NCBI GenBank assembly: GCA_020832445.1
Contig: JAFIEO010000011.1
Location: 1-36,504 of the forward strand
Direction: 5' to 3'
Length of the DNA stretch: 36,504 nt
From: Paracoccaceae bacterium
GTDB lineage: Bacteria > Pseudomonadota > Alphaproteobacteria > Rhodobacterales > Rhodobacteraceae
The translations under genes were made by a program, and so were the position numbers. The notes below the pieces were generated by a model. The model saw only the letters and a program-made list of their open reading frames with translations, made no database searches and had not been told where the DNA came from. Numbering within the stretch: the stretch's first letter is position 1; the number at the start of each line of letters is the position of its first letter. This document shows positions 1-8,327 of this stretch, one piece after another.

Positions 1-56
1 GGGCGCTTCTCGCCCACCCCGTGCGCGACGGGCGCTGGAATGGCCGCAACGCTGCT

Positions 57-1382
57 TCAATCATTATATGGCCAGCCGGTCAGGTGTAGAGTTTCACGAA
101 AATCCCTAAGCAATGTAGCAGTCGCCATATCCGACCCGTCATAAGACGACCAATCGGTGAACGAGTTGTCGGATAGCTGCTCTTGTAGTTTGGCTACCTT
201 GTCCGCTTCAGCAACTTTGTCGGTTCTGGACAGCTCTTTCTTTATTTTCATGCATTCGTTGCGCTCTTCATCAAGCTCCCAATACAGCGCAGTATCTTTT
301 GTGCCGAATGTAAAATGATGTTTTTTGGAAAGATACTGAACACATGTAATGTTTGCCGAAATAAGCGATAGACCAGTTGTGTCGCCCATAGTGATCGTCC
401 AGACAAATCCACCTGCTGTCGGCTCCGGCTTGTCTATCCTACAATGACGCATATCCGCCCCGACGAATTTCGCTTTACGACAATCCAGGTAGTTCAGAAC
501 CGAATAGTCGAAACGTGCACCCGAGAAATCAGACATTTGCATGAGCGCAAACTCGAACCGACACCGCGCCAAGATCGCGCCACGAAACGAGCCGCGTGAT
601 AAATCGACGCCACGAAAATCACAGCCACGCAGATCAAGCCGATACTTCTGACCAGCCTCAATCTCGATTTGCTCTTGGCCTCGCCGCTTAATGACGTCGA
701 TTGCAATCTGTATATCAGTTCTTGGGGTGAACGGACCATCTTCGTCTGCTTCCCGTGCCAGCGACGGTGTTGCGGTATTCTCGCGAATATATGCACACAG
801 AATTTCCATCACTCGCACATGATCACGGCCCTTGTCATGGCGGGTGGAATCCTGCGCGATACGTTCCAGAGACAGAATTGCGCCGATGCGAACTTCGATA
901 TTGGGGACAGATTGTGCGACACCATCGACAAGAACTGTTTTAACCGCACCTAGGTGTTCAACCACGGACTGAACGTCGAAGCGGTCAACCATATGCGCGT
1001 CGCGTTGTAGAGCCAATGTCTGGTGTTTCAGCAAAGTTGCCCACAACACAAAGGGCGCGCCCAGCAATGCCGCGATAAGGGTTCCAAGCCCCAATAGACC
1101 GGCACCGCCATCTCCTTGCGCGAGCGAAAACGGAGATGGCAACCCGTTGAACACCCACCAGATTGATATGACCACGCCCCCAAACAGGAAAAACCATATC
1201 AGCGCATAAACCCAGCCGAATGCCTCCAAAGCGCGGCGGGCGGGGTCGGGGCGTTCGTTGTCGCTGACTGACAATGCCAGCCAGATCACCCCTGTGACGA
1301 TAGCGATGAACACCGCCACCACAATCACATTCAGCCCCTGTTGGGTCAGGGGCAATGTCACGCTGATATAATCATTGCTCAT
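57..1382 (-). CDS. Membrane-anchored pentapeptide-repeat protein
   Basis: 441 residues. Three hydrophobic segments lie near residues 17-38, 55-78 and 95-118. A helical stretch follows (about 130-235) with the VRIGAILSLERIAQDS module that often precedes pentapeptide repeats in such proteins. Residues about 249-315 show A(D/N)LxG-like five-residue spacing (LRGCDFRGVDL, FRGAIL, FSGARF, FVGADM), expected to form a short right-handed quadrilateral beta-helix. The C-terminal 120 residues are not recognised. The protein is probably bound to the inner membrane with the repeat domain in the cytoplasm; function unknown. The 3' part of the gene is strikingly AT-rich for this genome: by hand count 74 of 180 bases (41%) are G or C in 181-360, against 80% in 1681-1740 inside lolD. 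This suggests transfer. It lies downstream of lolD on the same strand with a 65-base gap, so read-through is possible. The start has only a weak ribosome binding site. Confidence 0.85.
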   Translation of the reverse strand: MSNDYISVTLPLTQQGLNVIVVAVFIAIVTGVIWLALSVSDNERPDPARRALEAFGWVYALIWFFLFGGVVISIWWVFNGLPSPFSLAQGDGGAGLLGLGTLIAALLGAPFVLWATLLKHQTLALQRDAHMVDRFDVQSVVEHLGAVKTVLVDGVAQSVPNIEVRIGAILSLERIAQDSTRHDKGRDHVRVMEILCAYIRENTATPSLAREADEDGPFTPRTDIQIAIDVIKRRGQEQIEIEAGQKYRLDLRGCDFRGVDLSRGSFRGAILARCRFEFALMQMSDFSGARFDYSVLNYLDCRKAKFVGADMRHCRIDKPEPTAGGFVWTITMGDTTGLSLISANITCVQYLSKKHHFTFGTKDTALYWELDEERNECMKIKKELSRTDKVAEADKVAKLQEQLSDNSFTDWSSYDGSDMATATLLRDFRETLHLTGWPYND

Positions 1383-1447
1383 CCGAAATCCCGCCCCTGC
1401 AATTGCACGAGCCTATGCCAGCGCTGGGGGCGGGGCAAGCGGGGGGA

Positions 1448-2131
1448 TCAGGGGGTGACGACTTCGCCTGTGTCCAGCCGCACCACGCGGTCCATGCGGG
1501 CGGCAAGGTCCATGTTATGGGTCGCAATCAGCGCCGACAGCCCTGTGTCGCGCACAAGGGCCATCAGTGCGCCGAACACCTGATCGGAGGTTTCGGGGTC
1601 CAGATTGCCGGTCGGCTCATCCGCCAGCAACAGGCTTGGCTCATTGGCCAGCGCGCGGCAGAAAGCGACCCGCTGCTGCTCGCCCCCTGACAGGGCTGCG
1701 GGGCGGTGCGCGGCGCGTGGCCCCACGCCCACACGGTCCAGCAGGTCGCGCGCGCGGGCCTCGGCCTGCGCTTTCGCAACGCCGTTGGCCAGTTGCGGCA
1801 GGATGATATTTTCCAGCGCGGAAAACTCCGGCAGCAGATGGTGGAACTGATAGATGAATCCCACCTGCCCGCGCCGCGCCGCCGTGCGCGCGTGATCGCC
1901 CAGCCGTGTCATATCGGCCCCGTTGATGACCACAGCGCCGGTGTCGGGCGTGTCCAGCAGGCCCGCGATATGCAGCAGCGTGGATTTCCCCGCCCCCGAT
2001 GGCGCGACCAGCGCCACCACCTCGCCCCGGTCCAGCGACAGCGACGCCCCGCGCAGCACCGCCACTTCATTGGGGCGGCCCGCGTTATAGGTCTTGGTGA
2101 TATCGCGCAGCGACAGGGCCTGATCATTCAT
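1448..2131 (-). CDS. lolD: Lipoprotein-releasing ABC transporter, ATP-binding protein LolD
   Basis: 227 residues. This ATPase of the Lol system powers release of lipoproteins from the inner membrane to the periplasmic carrier LolA. Walker A is APSGAGKST (residues 43-51, with Ala in place of the usual first Gly). The signature is LSGGEQQR, Walker [13 protein letters not shown], and the switch His lies in IATHNMDLA. Length and motifs match the LolD/MacB-type family. I prefer the ATG at 2131 over an upstream in-frame start at 2146: it follows a GAGG at suitable spacing and overlaps the end of the permease gene by 8 bases (ATGAATGA), which suggests translational coupling. The adjoining permease of the right family separates LolD from other small ABC ATPases. 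Confidence 0.95.
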   Translation of the reverse strand: MNDQALSLRDITKTYNAGRPNEVAVLRGASLSLDRGEVVALVAPSGAGKSTLLHIAGLLDTPDTGAVVINGADMTRLGDHARTAARRGQVGFIYQFHHLLPEFSALENIILPQLANGVAKAQAEARARDLLDRVGVGPRAAHRPAALSGGEQQRVAFCRALANEPSLLLADEPTGNLDPETSDQVFGALMALVRDTGLSALIATHNMDLAARMDRVVRLDTGEVVTP

Positions 2132-3410
2132 AGCGCAATGCCTCAACCGGGTTCATGCGTGCGGCACGGCGCGCGGGAAAAATGGTCACAATAAACGACA
2201 GCGACAGCGACAGGCCCACGGCCTTCAGCACATCTTCCAGCCGCAACTGCGCGGGCAACGCATAGATGCCGCGAATGGACGGGTCCCACACACCGCCGCC
2301 GGACATGTAATTCACCAGGCTGAAGATGGTGTCGATATAGATGGCAAACAGACAACCCAGCACCACCCCCGCAACCGTTCCCAGCACACCGACAGACGCC
2401 CCGCAGATAAAGAACACCCGCAGCACCGACCCTTCCGACAGGCCCATGGTGCGCAGAATGCCAATGTCGCGGCCCTTGTTCTTGACCAGCATGATCAGCC
2501 CCGAAATGATGTTCATCGCCGCAATCAGCACCAGAATGGACAGGATCACGAACATCACGTTATCTTCGACATCCAGCGCGCGCAGAAACGACCCCGCTGA
2601 ATCGCGCCATGTCCATAGCATTGCACGCTCGCCCCCCGCGCGCAGCAGGTCCAGACGCATGCCGTCAATCTGGTCGGGATTGGCGACCATCACTTCCAGC
2701 TCATCCGCCACACCGTCGCGGTTGAAATAGATCTGCGCCTCGTCAAAGGGCATGTATAATCGTGTGCGGTCAATGTCATAGCGACCGGCGGTGAAGATAT
2801 AGACCACCTCATAGGCCGACGTGCGCGGACTGGTGCCAAAGGCCGTGCGCACCCCGTCGGGTGATATGACGCGCACTGTATCGCCAAGCGCCACATTCAG
2901 TTCCCGCGCGATGCCCGACCCGATGGCCACGCCTTCTTCAAAACGCTCGATATCGCCGAGCGCCTGTTCAGGGTCGGCCACGCGCGGGATGGTGCGCAGA
3001 TCATCGTGCGAAATGCCAAACACCTCGGCGCCGGTGTTACGCCCATGCGCGGACACCATGACCTGCCCTTTGATCAGGGGGGCCACGCGGGTGACACCGC
3101 GCACGGCAGCAATGCGTTCGGCCATGTCCTGATAATCGTCAATCACACGGCTGGTGCGGCCGGAATCGTCCACATGCACCGACGAATACACCGTCACATG
3201 CGCATTGGCCCCCAGAATGGTGTCGACAAATTCCGCCCGAAAGCCCGACCGTACCGACAGCGTGGCAATCAGCGCAAACACGGCCAGCATGATGCCCAGA
3301 AATGAAATGACCGTCATCGCGCTTACGCCCCCTTCGGCGCGGCGCGCGCGCAGGTAGCGCCATGCAATCATCCATTCAAACGGGGCGAAGGGGGCGGTAT
3401 GTCCGGTCAT
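2124..3410 (-). CDS. lolC: Lipoprotein-releasing ABC transporter permease (LolC/LolE family)
   Basis: 428 residues, the normal LolC/E length. There is one membrane segment near residues 33-55, a large periplasmic MacB-like domain (about 60-270), and three C-terminal membrane segments (about 283-310, 330-360 and 390-415). The N-terminal [13 protein letters not shown] and C-terminal [18 protein letters not shown] blocks are typical of the family. Only one permease gene is visible, so the complex may be a homodimer of a fused-role LolC/E (LolF-like) protein, as in many alphaproteobacteria; that is inference, since a second gene could lie elsewhere. The ATG at 3410 follows AGGA at 6 bases. It forms an operon with lolD. 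In relatives proS normally lies directly upstream; here a hemerythrin-like gene and an oppositely oriented TPR gene separate them. Confidence 0.93.
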   Translation of the reverse strand: MTGHTAPFAPFEWMIAWRYLRARRAEGGVSAMTVISFLGIMLAVFALIATLSVRSGFRAEFVDTILGANAHVTVYSSVHVDDSGRTSRVIDDYQDMAERIAAVRGVTRVAPLIKGQVMVSAHGRNTGAEVFGISHDDLRTIPRVADPEQALGDIERFEEGVAIGSGIARELNVALGDTVRVISPDGVRTAFGTSPRTSAYEVVYIFTAGRYDIDRTRLYMPFDEAQIYFNRDGVADELEVMVANPDQIDGMRLDLLRAGGERAMLWTWRDSAGSFLRALDVEDNVMFVILSILVLIAAMNIISGLIMLVKNKGRDIGILRTMGLSEGSVLRVFFICGASVGVLGTVAGVVLGCLFAIYIDTIFSLVNYMSGGGVWDPSIRGIYALPAQLRLEDVLKAVGLSLSLSFIVTIFPARRAARMNPVEALRYE

Positions 3411-3549
3411 GCGGCGTCCTGCTGAGAATTTGACGCAACCTCATAGGATTGGCGCGCAACGTCAAGCCCAAAGCGCGCGCGTTCGCGTGAGGGGCTGGAC
3501 AGGGTTTGGGGCATCAGGCAGGGTGTGCGGGTGGATTTGAGGGCGGCAT

Positions 3550-5010
3550 GTGATTTCGGAGATCTTGCAATTTCTAGAACAAAATGCAGTGCTTATCAGC
3601 GCAATTGCTGCATTGTTGGCAATCGTTGGCGCGGTGTTCGTGGGGGTCAGATGGGTTAAACACCGCATCAAACCTGCGGCACCACAGGTCACGCCGGTGC
3701 AGGTGATGCCGAATGACGGTGAAACCAAACTCACAATCATTGATTTCATCCGCATCCGCCGCGAATTGCGTGCGGAGATCATGGCGGAACTTGACCGCAC
3801 AGATGCGTCCGAGCGCGCGCAGCTACAGGCCCGCATTGACGAATTGACCGCCCAGATCAACAACCCCGAGGGCGCATTTGAAACTGAACGCAAGCGCCTT
3901 GCCGATCTGGAAGCGCGCCTTGTGCGCGAAGGCAATGAACTGGGGGCCGAACGGCTGCAATCAGCCATCGACGCCCTGCGCAAGGGCAATACTGATCAGG
4001 CTAAGGACATCTTCATTGAAATCGCCGCGCGAGAGGAACCGGCCGTCAAACGCGCCGCCCGCGCAGAATTCGGCCTTGGCGAAATCGCAGAATCCCGCTT
4101 GGAATGGGCCAGCGCCGCCCGCCACTACGCCCGCGCCGCAGAACTGGACCCGACCTATGACAGCTTGGTCAAAGCGGGGCATTTTCTTGGGCGTGCGGGG
4201 CAATACTCGGCGGCCTTGGAAAAGGAAAAGAAACTCGTGGCGCTATCGCGTCAGGAACATGGCCCGCGCGCCCCCAGAACCGCCACCGCACTGAACAATT
4301 ATGCTAACACATTGAGGGTGGCAGGGCGCTATACTGAGGCCGAACCGCTTTTCCACGAGGCGCTGGCGATTGGCCGCGAGACTCTGTGCGAGCGTCACCC
4401 TATTGTGGCGATCATCCTCAACAACCTCGCGGGCCTGCTACAAGACACGGGGCACCTTTCGGAGGCCGAGCCGCTTTACCGTGAGGCATTGGAAATTGGT
4501 CGTGAGACACTGCGCTACGGCCACCCTGATACGGTGGCTCGCCTCAACAATCTTTCGGGATTGTTATCCAGCATGGGGCGCCATGCCGAGGCCGAACCGC
4601 TTTTCCGCGAGGCGGTGGCGATTGGCCGCGCAAAGCTGGGTGATCATCACCCTGATGTGGCAGGCTGTTTAAACAACCTCGCGGAATTGCTGCGAGCGAC
4701 AGGGCGTTACTCCGAGGCAGAGCCGCTCTACCGCGAGGCGCTGCTGATTTCCCGTGAGGCTTTGAGTTACCGTCACCCCACTGTTGCGGCTTGCCTAAAC
4801 AATCTAGCACTCTTGCTAAAAGCCACTGACCGCGGCCATCATGCAACACCCCTTTACCTCGAAGCACTTGACATTAACCGCACCAGTCTTGGCGATGACC
4901 ACCCCACCACACAAACCACCGCTCAAAACACCCTGATCCACCTGCGCGAGCACGCCCCCGATCACCCTGATCTGGCGGGTTTGATTGCGGTCTTCGGGGA
5001 TGGTGGCTAA
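3550..5010 (+). CDS. Membrane-anchored coiled-coil protein with kinesin-light-chain-type TPRs
   Basis: 486 residues from a GTG start preceded by GAGGG. Residues about 8-33 form one hydrophobic membrane segment. Residues about 55-140 are charged and heptad-like (RIRRELRAEIMAEL, RARIDEL-type runs), a likely coiled coil. Residues about 145-240 hold canonical TPR-like helices, and residues 244-453 are five 42-residue units with the pattern LNNLA-LL--TGRY-EAEPLYREAL-I-RE-L---HP. That unit is the TPR_10/TPR_12 (kinesin light chain) type, a protein-binding scaffold. No enzymatic domain is present. The likely topology is a single N-terminal anchor with the repeats in the cytoplasm; the partner is unknown. 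The 5' end is AT-richer than its neighbours (27 of 60 bases G or C in 3541-3600 by hand count). It runs opposite to lolC upstream and converges on the hemerythrin-like gene with a 4-base overlap of the stop codons. Confidence 0.9.
   Translation: MISEILQFLEQNAVLISAIAALLAIVGAVFVGVRWVKHRIKPAAPQVTPVQVMPNDGETKLTIIDFIRIRRELRAEIMAELDRTDASERAQLQARIDELTAQINNPEGAFETERKRLADLEARLVREGNELGAERLQSAIDALRKGNTDQAKDIFIEIAAREEPAVKRAARAEFGLGEIAESRLEWASAARHYARAAELDPTYDSLVKAGHFLGRAGQYSAALEKEKKLVALSRQEHGPRAPRTATALNNYANTLRVAGRYTEAEPLFHEALAIGRETLCERHPIVAIILNNLAGLLQDTGHLSEAEPLYREALEIGRETLRYGHPDTVARLNNLSGLLSSMGRHAEAEPLFREAVAIGRAKLGDHHPDVAGCLNNLAELLRATGRYSEAEPLYREALLISREALSYRHPTVAACLNNLALLLKATDRGHHATPLYLEALDINRTSLGDDHPTTQTTAQNTLIHLREHAPDHPDLAGLIAVFGDGG
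4279..4908 (+). repeat. Five tandem 126-base repeats encoding 42-residue TPR units
   Basis: Five in-frame units of 42 codons (residues 244-285, 286-327, 328-369, 370-411 and 412-453 of the TPR protein). Units 1-4 are similar at DNA level as well, for example around GAGGCCGAACCGCTTTTCC. Unit 5 has drifted (DRGHHATPLYLEALDI), as expected at the edge of an array. Copy number could vary among strains by slippage or recombination; that is inference. Confidence 0.85.
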
Positions 5011-5573
5011 AGCCTTGGGGCGTGGTGCAGGATGACGGGGACGACCAGTTCTTCCTCATCCAGAAGATGGCGGTTCAGGAAACGCTCAAACCCGTCCAGT
5101 TGCGCCAGCATCCGCGCGGCATTGGCGCTTGTGTCGGCGTTCCTGTCACCAAGGGCGCGCAAATGCGTATTGGCCGCATCGGTCAGCGCGGCCAGTTCGC
5201 TGTCCAGCGCGTGATGATCGGCATCCAGCAACTCGAACCCTTTGGCAAGGCGCGGTTCCGCCGCTGACAAGGCGGGGAAATAATGCGTATCCTCGATCTG
5301 GTGATGGCCGTGCAACTCATTGATCAAAAACCCGCCCAGACGCGCGGTTAGCTGGCCATGCGCGCGCGCATCGCGCCCCTTGTCAAGAAAAGCGCGCGTA
5401 TCAGCCTGCCATTGCCCCAAAGCCTGCCGGAACATCATGTGACGTTCCAACCAGAAGCGCGTCAGGCCGTCGAAATTGCGGTGGCTTTGCCAGATGTCGC
5501 GCGGGTATTTCTCCAGCAATATCCGCAGGGCATCGGGCAAACCGTCACGCCGGGTCAGGTCAGTTTGGGTCAT
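5007..5573 (-). CDS. Hemerythrin-domain protein
   Basis: 188 residues, predicted four-helix hemerythrin-like fold that binds a non-haem di-iron centre. Candidate metal ligands in order are the His of LERHMMFRQ, the His/Glu of HGHHQIEDTHYFP, the His of DADHHALD, and the His/Glu of NRHLLDEEELVVP. The spacing resembles the HHE cation-binding family, which acts in oxygen, nitric oxide or iron sensing and storage; the particular role here cannot be told from sequence. No signal peptide or membrane segment, so cytoplasmic. The ATG at 5573 is the first in frame. The 3' end overlaps the stop of the opposing TPR gene by 4 bases. Upstream lies a hairpin-rich gap separating it from proS. Confidence 0.88.
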   Translation of the reverse strand: MTQTDLTRRDGLPDALRILLEKYPRDIWQSHRNFDGLTRFWLERHMMFRQALGQWQADTRAFLDKGRDARAHGQLTARLGGFLINELHGHHQIEDTHYFPALSAAEPRLAKGFELLDADHHALDSELAALTDAANTHLRALGDRNADTSANAARMLAQLDGFERFLNRHLLDEEELVVPVILHHAPRL

Positions 5574-5684
5574 GCGTCACTCCGTTCGGGGTGCAAGCTA
5601 ACGGTGTGGCCGCGATGGTCAATCGGTTATGCTGTGCGCGGATGCAGGGTAATTGTGCCATCATCGCGCATTGACGCGGGGTTT

Positions 5685-5766
5685 CCCAAGGGGGCGGTGC
5701 CCCCTTGGGGCGGGTTTGGGCTGCGGCCCATGCGCGCGAAGGGGGCTCGATGCCCCCGCCGCGCGC
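5685..5766. repeat. Pair of strong intergenic hairpins downstream of proS
   Basis: Two inverted repeats. First, CCCAAGGGGGC (5685-5695) and GCCCCCTTGGG (5699-5709) form a perfect 11-bp stem with a GGT loop. Second, GCGCGCG (5732-5738) pairs with CGCGCGC (5760-5766) around an inner GGGGGC (5741-5746)/GCCCCC (5752-5757) stem. Neither has a T run on the minus strand, so they are not simple intrinsic terminators, but they may protect the 3' end of proS mRNA or belong to a dispersed intergenic repeat family. A short direct repeat TACACATG (5774-5781 and 5791-5798) lies beside them at the proS stop. Confidence 0.7.
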
Positions 5767-5789
5767 GCCCCTTTACACATGCGCCCCCT

Positions 5790-7133
5790 CTACACATGCT
5801 CCGCGTAAATCTGCGCCAGGCGGTCTATCGCGGCCTCTGGCGTCAGTTCCTCGGATGTGCCGGTGCGGCGGCTGGTCAGTTCCACCACGCCCTTGGCCAG
5901 CCCGCGCGGGCCGACCGTCAGCCGCCATGGCAGGCCGATCAGGTCCATTGTCGCAAATTTCGCGCCCGCGCGTTCCGGGCGATCGTCATAAAGTGGCTCC
6001 AGCCCGCGCGCGACAAGCGCCTTATACAGCCCCTCGCAGGCCGCATCTGCATCTGCGTCACCTTGTTTCAGGTTCACGATCGCTGCATGAAACGGCGTGA
6101 CGCCTTCAGGCCAGATGATGCCGCGGTCATCATGGTTGGCCTCGATAATGGCCCCCAGCAGGCGCGACACGCCAATGCCGTGGCTGCCCATATGCACAGG
6201 TGTGCGCGTGCCATCGGGGCCGACAACAGTTGCGCCCATGGCGTCCGAATATTTGGTGCCGAAATAGAAGATCTGCCCCACCTCGATCCCGCGTGCCGAC
6301 CGGCGGCGGGTTTCGGGCACCTGCGCGGTAAACACCCCTTCATCATGGGTTTCATCCGTGCGCGCATACCGGCTGGTGAATTCTTCCAGCACCGCCTGAC
6401 ATGCGGGCACGCTGTCATAATCAACCTCGCGCGCCCCGAATTTCAGATCGGTGATTTCGCTGTCATAAAACACTTCCGATTCGCCGGTTTCGGCCAGAAC
6501 CAGAAATTCATGCGTATAATCGCCCCCGATAGGCCCGCCATCGGCGCGCATCGGGATGGCTTGCAGGCCCATGCGTTCATAGCTGCGCAGATAGCTGACC
6601 AGATGGCGGTTATAGGCGTGCAACGCCGCATCCTTGTCGATGTCGAAATTGTAGCCGTCCTTCATCAGGAATTCGCGGCCCCGCATGACGCCGAAACGCG
6701 GGCGCACCTCGTCGCGGAATTTCCACTGGATGTGATACAGCGTCAGCGGCAGGTCCTTGTAGCTGTTCACATGGGCGCGGAAAATGTCGGTAATCAGTTC
6801 TTCATTGGTTGGCCCGAACAGCATATCACGCCCGTGCCGGTCCTTGATGCGCAGCATTTCTTCGCCGTAATCATCATAGCGGCCGGATTCGCGCCACAGA
6901 TCTGCCGATTGTATGGTCGGCATCAACATCGGGATATGCCCTGCGCGGATCTGTTCGTCATGCACGATCTGCTCGATCCGGTTCAGAACCTTGAACCCCA
7001 GTGGCAGCCAGGAATAAATGCCGGCGGCGGCCTGTTTTATCATGCCCGCGCGCAACATCAGGCGGTGGCTGACAATCTGTGCCTCGGACGGGGTTTCTTT
7101 CAGGACAGGCAGGAAATAGCGGCTCAGGCGCAT
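5790..7133 (-). CDS. proS: Prolyl-tRNA synthetase
   Basis: 447 residues. Charges tRNA-Pro with proline in the cytoplasm. Class II synthetase motifs are visible: motif 1 region ([20 protein letters not shown]), motif 2 ([17 protein letters not shown]) and motif 3 ([18 protein letters not shown]), followed by a C-terminal anticodon-binding domain. It lacks the roughly 180-residue editing insertion found in E. coli-type enzymes, which is the usual short alphaproteobacterial form; free-standing editing of Ala-tRNA-Pro would then need another protein. I choose the ATG at 7133 ([15 protein letters not shown], with GAGAGG about 6 bases upstream) over the 10-residue upstream extension starting at 7163. 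Confidence 0.96.
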   Translation of the reverse strand: MRLSRYFLPVLKETPSEAQIVSHRLMLRAGMIKQAAAGIYSWLPLGFKVLNRIEQIVHDEQIRAGHIPMLMPTIQSADLWRESGRYDDYGEEMLRIKDRHGRDMLFGPTNEELITDIFRAHVNSYKDLPLTLYHIQWKFRDEVRPRFGVMRGREFLMKDGYNFDIDKDAALHAYNRHLVSYLRSYERMGLQAIPMRADGGPIGGDYTHEFLVLAETGESEVFYDSEITDLKFGAREVDYDSVPACQAVLEEFTSRYARTDETHDEGVFTAQVPETRRRSARGIEVGQIFYFGTKYSDAMGATVVGPDGTRTPVHMGSHGIGVSRLLGAIIEANHDDRGIIWPEGVTPFHAAIVNLKQGDADADAACEGLYKALVARGLEPLYDDRPERAGAKFATMDLIGLPWRLTVGPRGLAKGVVELTSRRTGTSEELTPEAAIDRLAQIYAEHV

Positions 7134-7313
7134 CGGGGGCCTCTCTCGGTGTGACAATTCCACACGGGTTTAGGCGAGACTGCGCGCAGGGGCAAGGTGG
7201 CGATGCGCTGCTGGCCAGCCGTCACCGGAAACATGGCTGGCATTTCCGCAACGCATCGACGGTGCGCACAGCCTCGTGACTTGATTTTCGGAACCAATTT
7301 AGAGCATACCCGT

Positions 7314-7326
7314 TTCAATTATTGAA
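7314..7326. promoter_or_regulatory. 13-base palindrome upstream of the L,D-transpeptidase gene
   Basis: TTCAAT-T-ATTGAA is a perfect palindrome ending 21 bases before the ATG at 7348. It lies in an AT-rich patch that also holds a possible -35-like TTGATT at about 7281. Its place suggests an operator or a transcription start region; no known regulator site is recognised. Confidence 0.3.
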
Positions 7327-7347
7327 TATGTCCGAAGAGGCCTGAAA

Positions 7348-7950
7348 ATGACGAAATCACCCCTGACCCGACGCAGCATCCTGTCGACTGCGGGCGCTTT
7401 CGCGCTTGGCGGTCTGGCGATGCCATCTGTCTTGCGCGCGCAAATTGCCATGGACTTTGAAGAAGAAGCCAATGTCCGCACGGCCAGCCGCAATGTAATG
7501 GGGTTTCGCAATCACCATTGGCGCGATCATTTCCAGAACCTGCGCAATGGTGCGATCCTGTGTGACACCTATTCACGCGCGCTGCATTTCTGGTCGGAAG
7601 ATGAAAGCATCTATCTGGCGCATCCCTGTTCTGTCCCCATGAGCGAGGATTTCACCCGCCGTGGCCTGACGGAAGTTACGCTGAAGCGGTTTGAACCCAC
7701 ATGGATTCCCACCCCGAATATGCGCGAACGCGACCCAAGCCTGCCTGCGCGTGTCGAAGGGGATGACCCGACCAACCCGCTGGGCACCCGCGCCATGAAC
7801 CTGAGCTGGCAGTATTACCGCATTCACGGCATCGACAACCCTGCGAAAATCGGCCGGCGGGCCTCAAACGGCTGTTTCGGTCTGATGAACCAGCATGTTG
7901 AAAACCTGTATGAACTGGTCAAAATCGGCACACAGGTCCGCGTGATCTGA
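7348..7950 (+). CDS. L,D-transpeptidase (YkuD domain), Tat-exported
   Basis: 200 residues. The N-terminus has a twin-arginine signal (TRRSILS then a hydrophobic stretch to about residue 30, MPSVLRAQ), so the enzyme is probably exported folded to the periplasm. The YkuD catalytic region is near the C-terminus: HGIDNP followed by RRASNGCFGLMN, with the nucleophile Cys at about residue 174 and the conserved His in IHG. The common S-H-G-C-I-R box is S-N-G-C-F-G here, a variant that keeps the Cys. Such enzymes make 3-3 peptidoglycan cross-links or attach proteins to the wall. A GAGG lies 8 bases before the ATG. Single gene, followed at once by a strong terminator. Confidence 0.9.
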   Translation: MTKSPLTRRSILSTAGAFALGGLAMPSVLRAQIAMDFEEEANVRTASRNVMGFRNHHWRDHFQNLRNGAILCDTYSRALHFWSEDESIYLAHPCSVPMSEDFTRRGLTEVTLKRFEPTWIPTPNMRERDPSLPARVEGDDPTNPLGTRAMNLSWQYYRIHGIDNPAKIGRRASNGCFGLMNQHVENLYELVKIGTQVRVI

Positions 7951-7971
7951 CATTGCCCCGAAGTGACACAC

Positions 7972-7999
7972 AAAAGCCCGCCACAATGGCGGGCTTTTT
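7972..7999 (+). terminator. Intrinsic terminator of the L,D-transpeptidase gene
   Basis: AAAAGCCCGCCA (7972-7983), loop CAA, then TGGCGGGCTTTT (7987-7998) and a further T: a 12-bp perfect stem with a 3' T run on the plus strand and an A run at the other side, so it can work in both directions. It starts 21 bases after the stop codon. Confidence 0.9.
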
Positions 8000-8327
8000 G
8001 ATGTCGTCTGCAAGTTGATCGCGCGGCGGCAGGCCGTCCAGACAGCGCATCGGGCCGTGGGTTCTGGGCATAAGGCTGCCTTCAGGGAATGATCCAGCGC
8101 GGAGCAAAGGGCGAAGCCCGCCGCGCCATAGGTCTGGCCGTCCCGCGGCCCGCCGATTACCCTGGTGACACGCCAATCAGTTCAAGTAAGGAGTGTGCCG
8201 CCTGCATAAAGTGCGCGTCTCGAATGCCGGATCGGCAGACCCCGGCCCACGGCTGGCACGGGCTTTGTCCATGGCCTGAATTGTCAGCAAAAAGACCAAA
8301 CCCAACCAACGCTTGCCTTAAACCTCG
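8000..8327. other. Stretch without a recognised gene between L,D-transpeptidase and trpS
   Basis: No reading frame here has a convincing start, ribosome binding site or protein-like composition. A nested inverted repeat sits at about 8098-8127: GCGCGG and CCGCGC flank an inner GGGC-GAA-GCCC. On the minus strand, directly after trpS, a 31-codon frame (starting at about 8274) has no ribosome binding site. The patchy GC-rich text looks like intergenic repeat or decayed sequence. No clear T-run terminator for trpS is visible. Confidence 0.5.

Noticed and set aside
1-56. Possible end of another gene at the left edge
   Set aside because: All plus-strand frames are open or stop soon after, but 56 bases are too few to recognise a product. 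Left uncalled.
5358-7154. 598-codon open frame on the plus strand opposite proS
   Set aside because: It is antisense to a complete proS in high G+C DNA, where long antisense frames are common. Its translation has no recognisable domain and crosses the hemerythrin gene and the hairpin gap.
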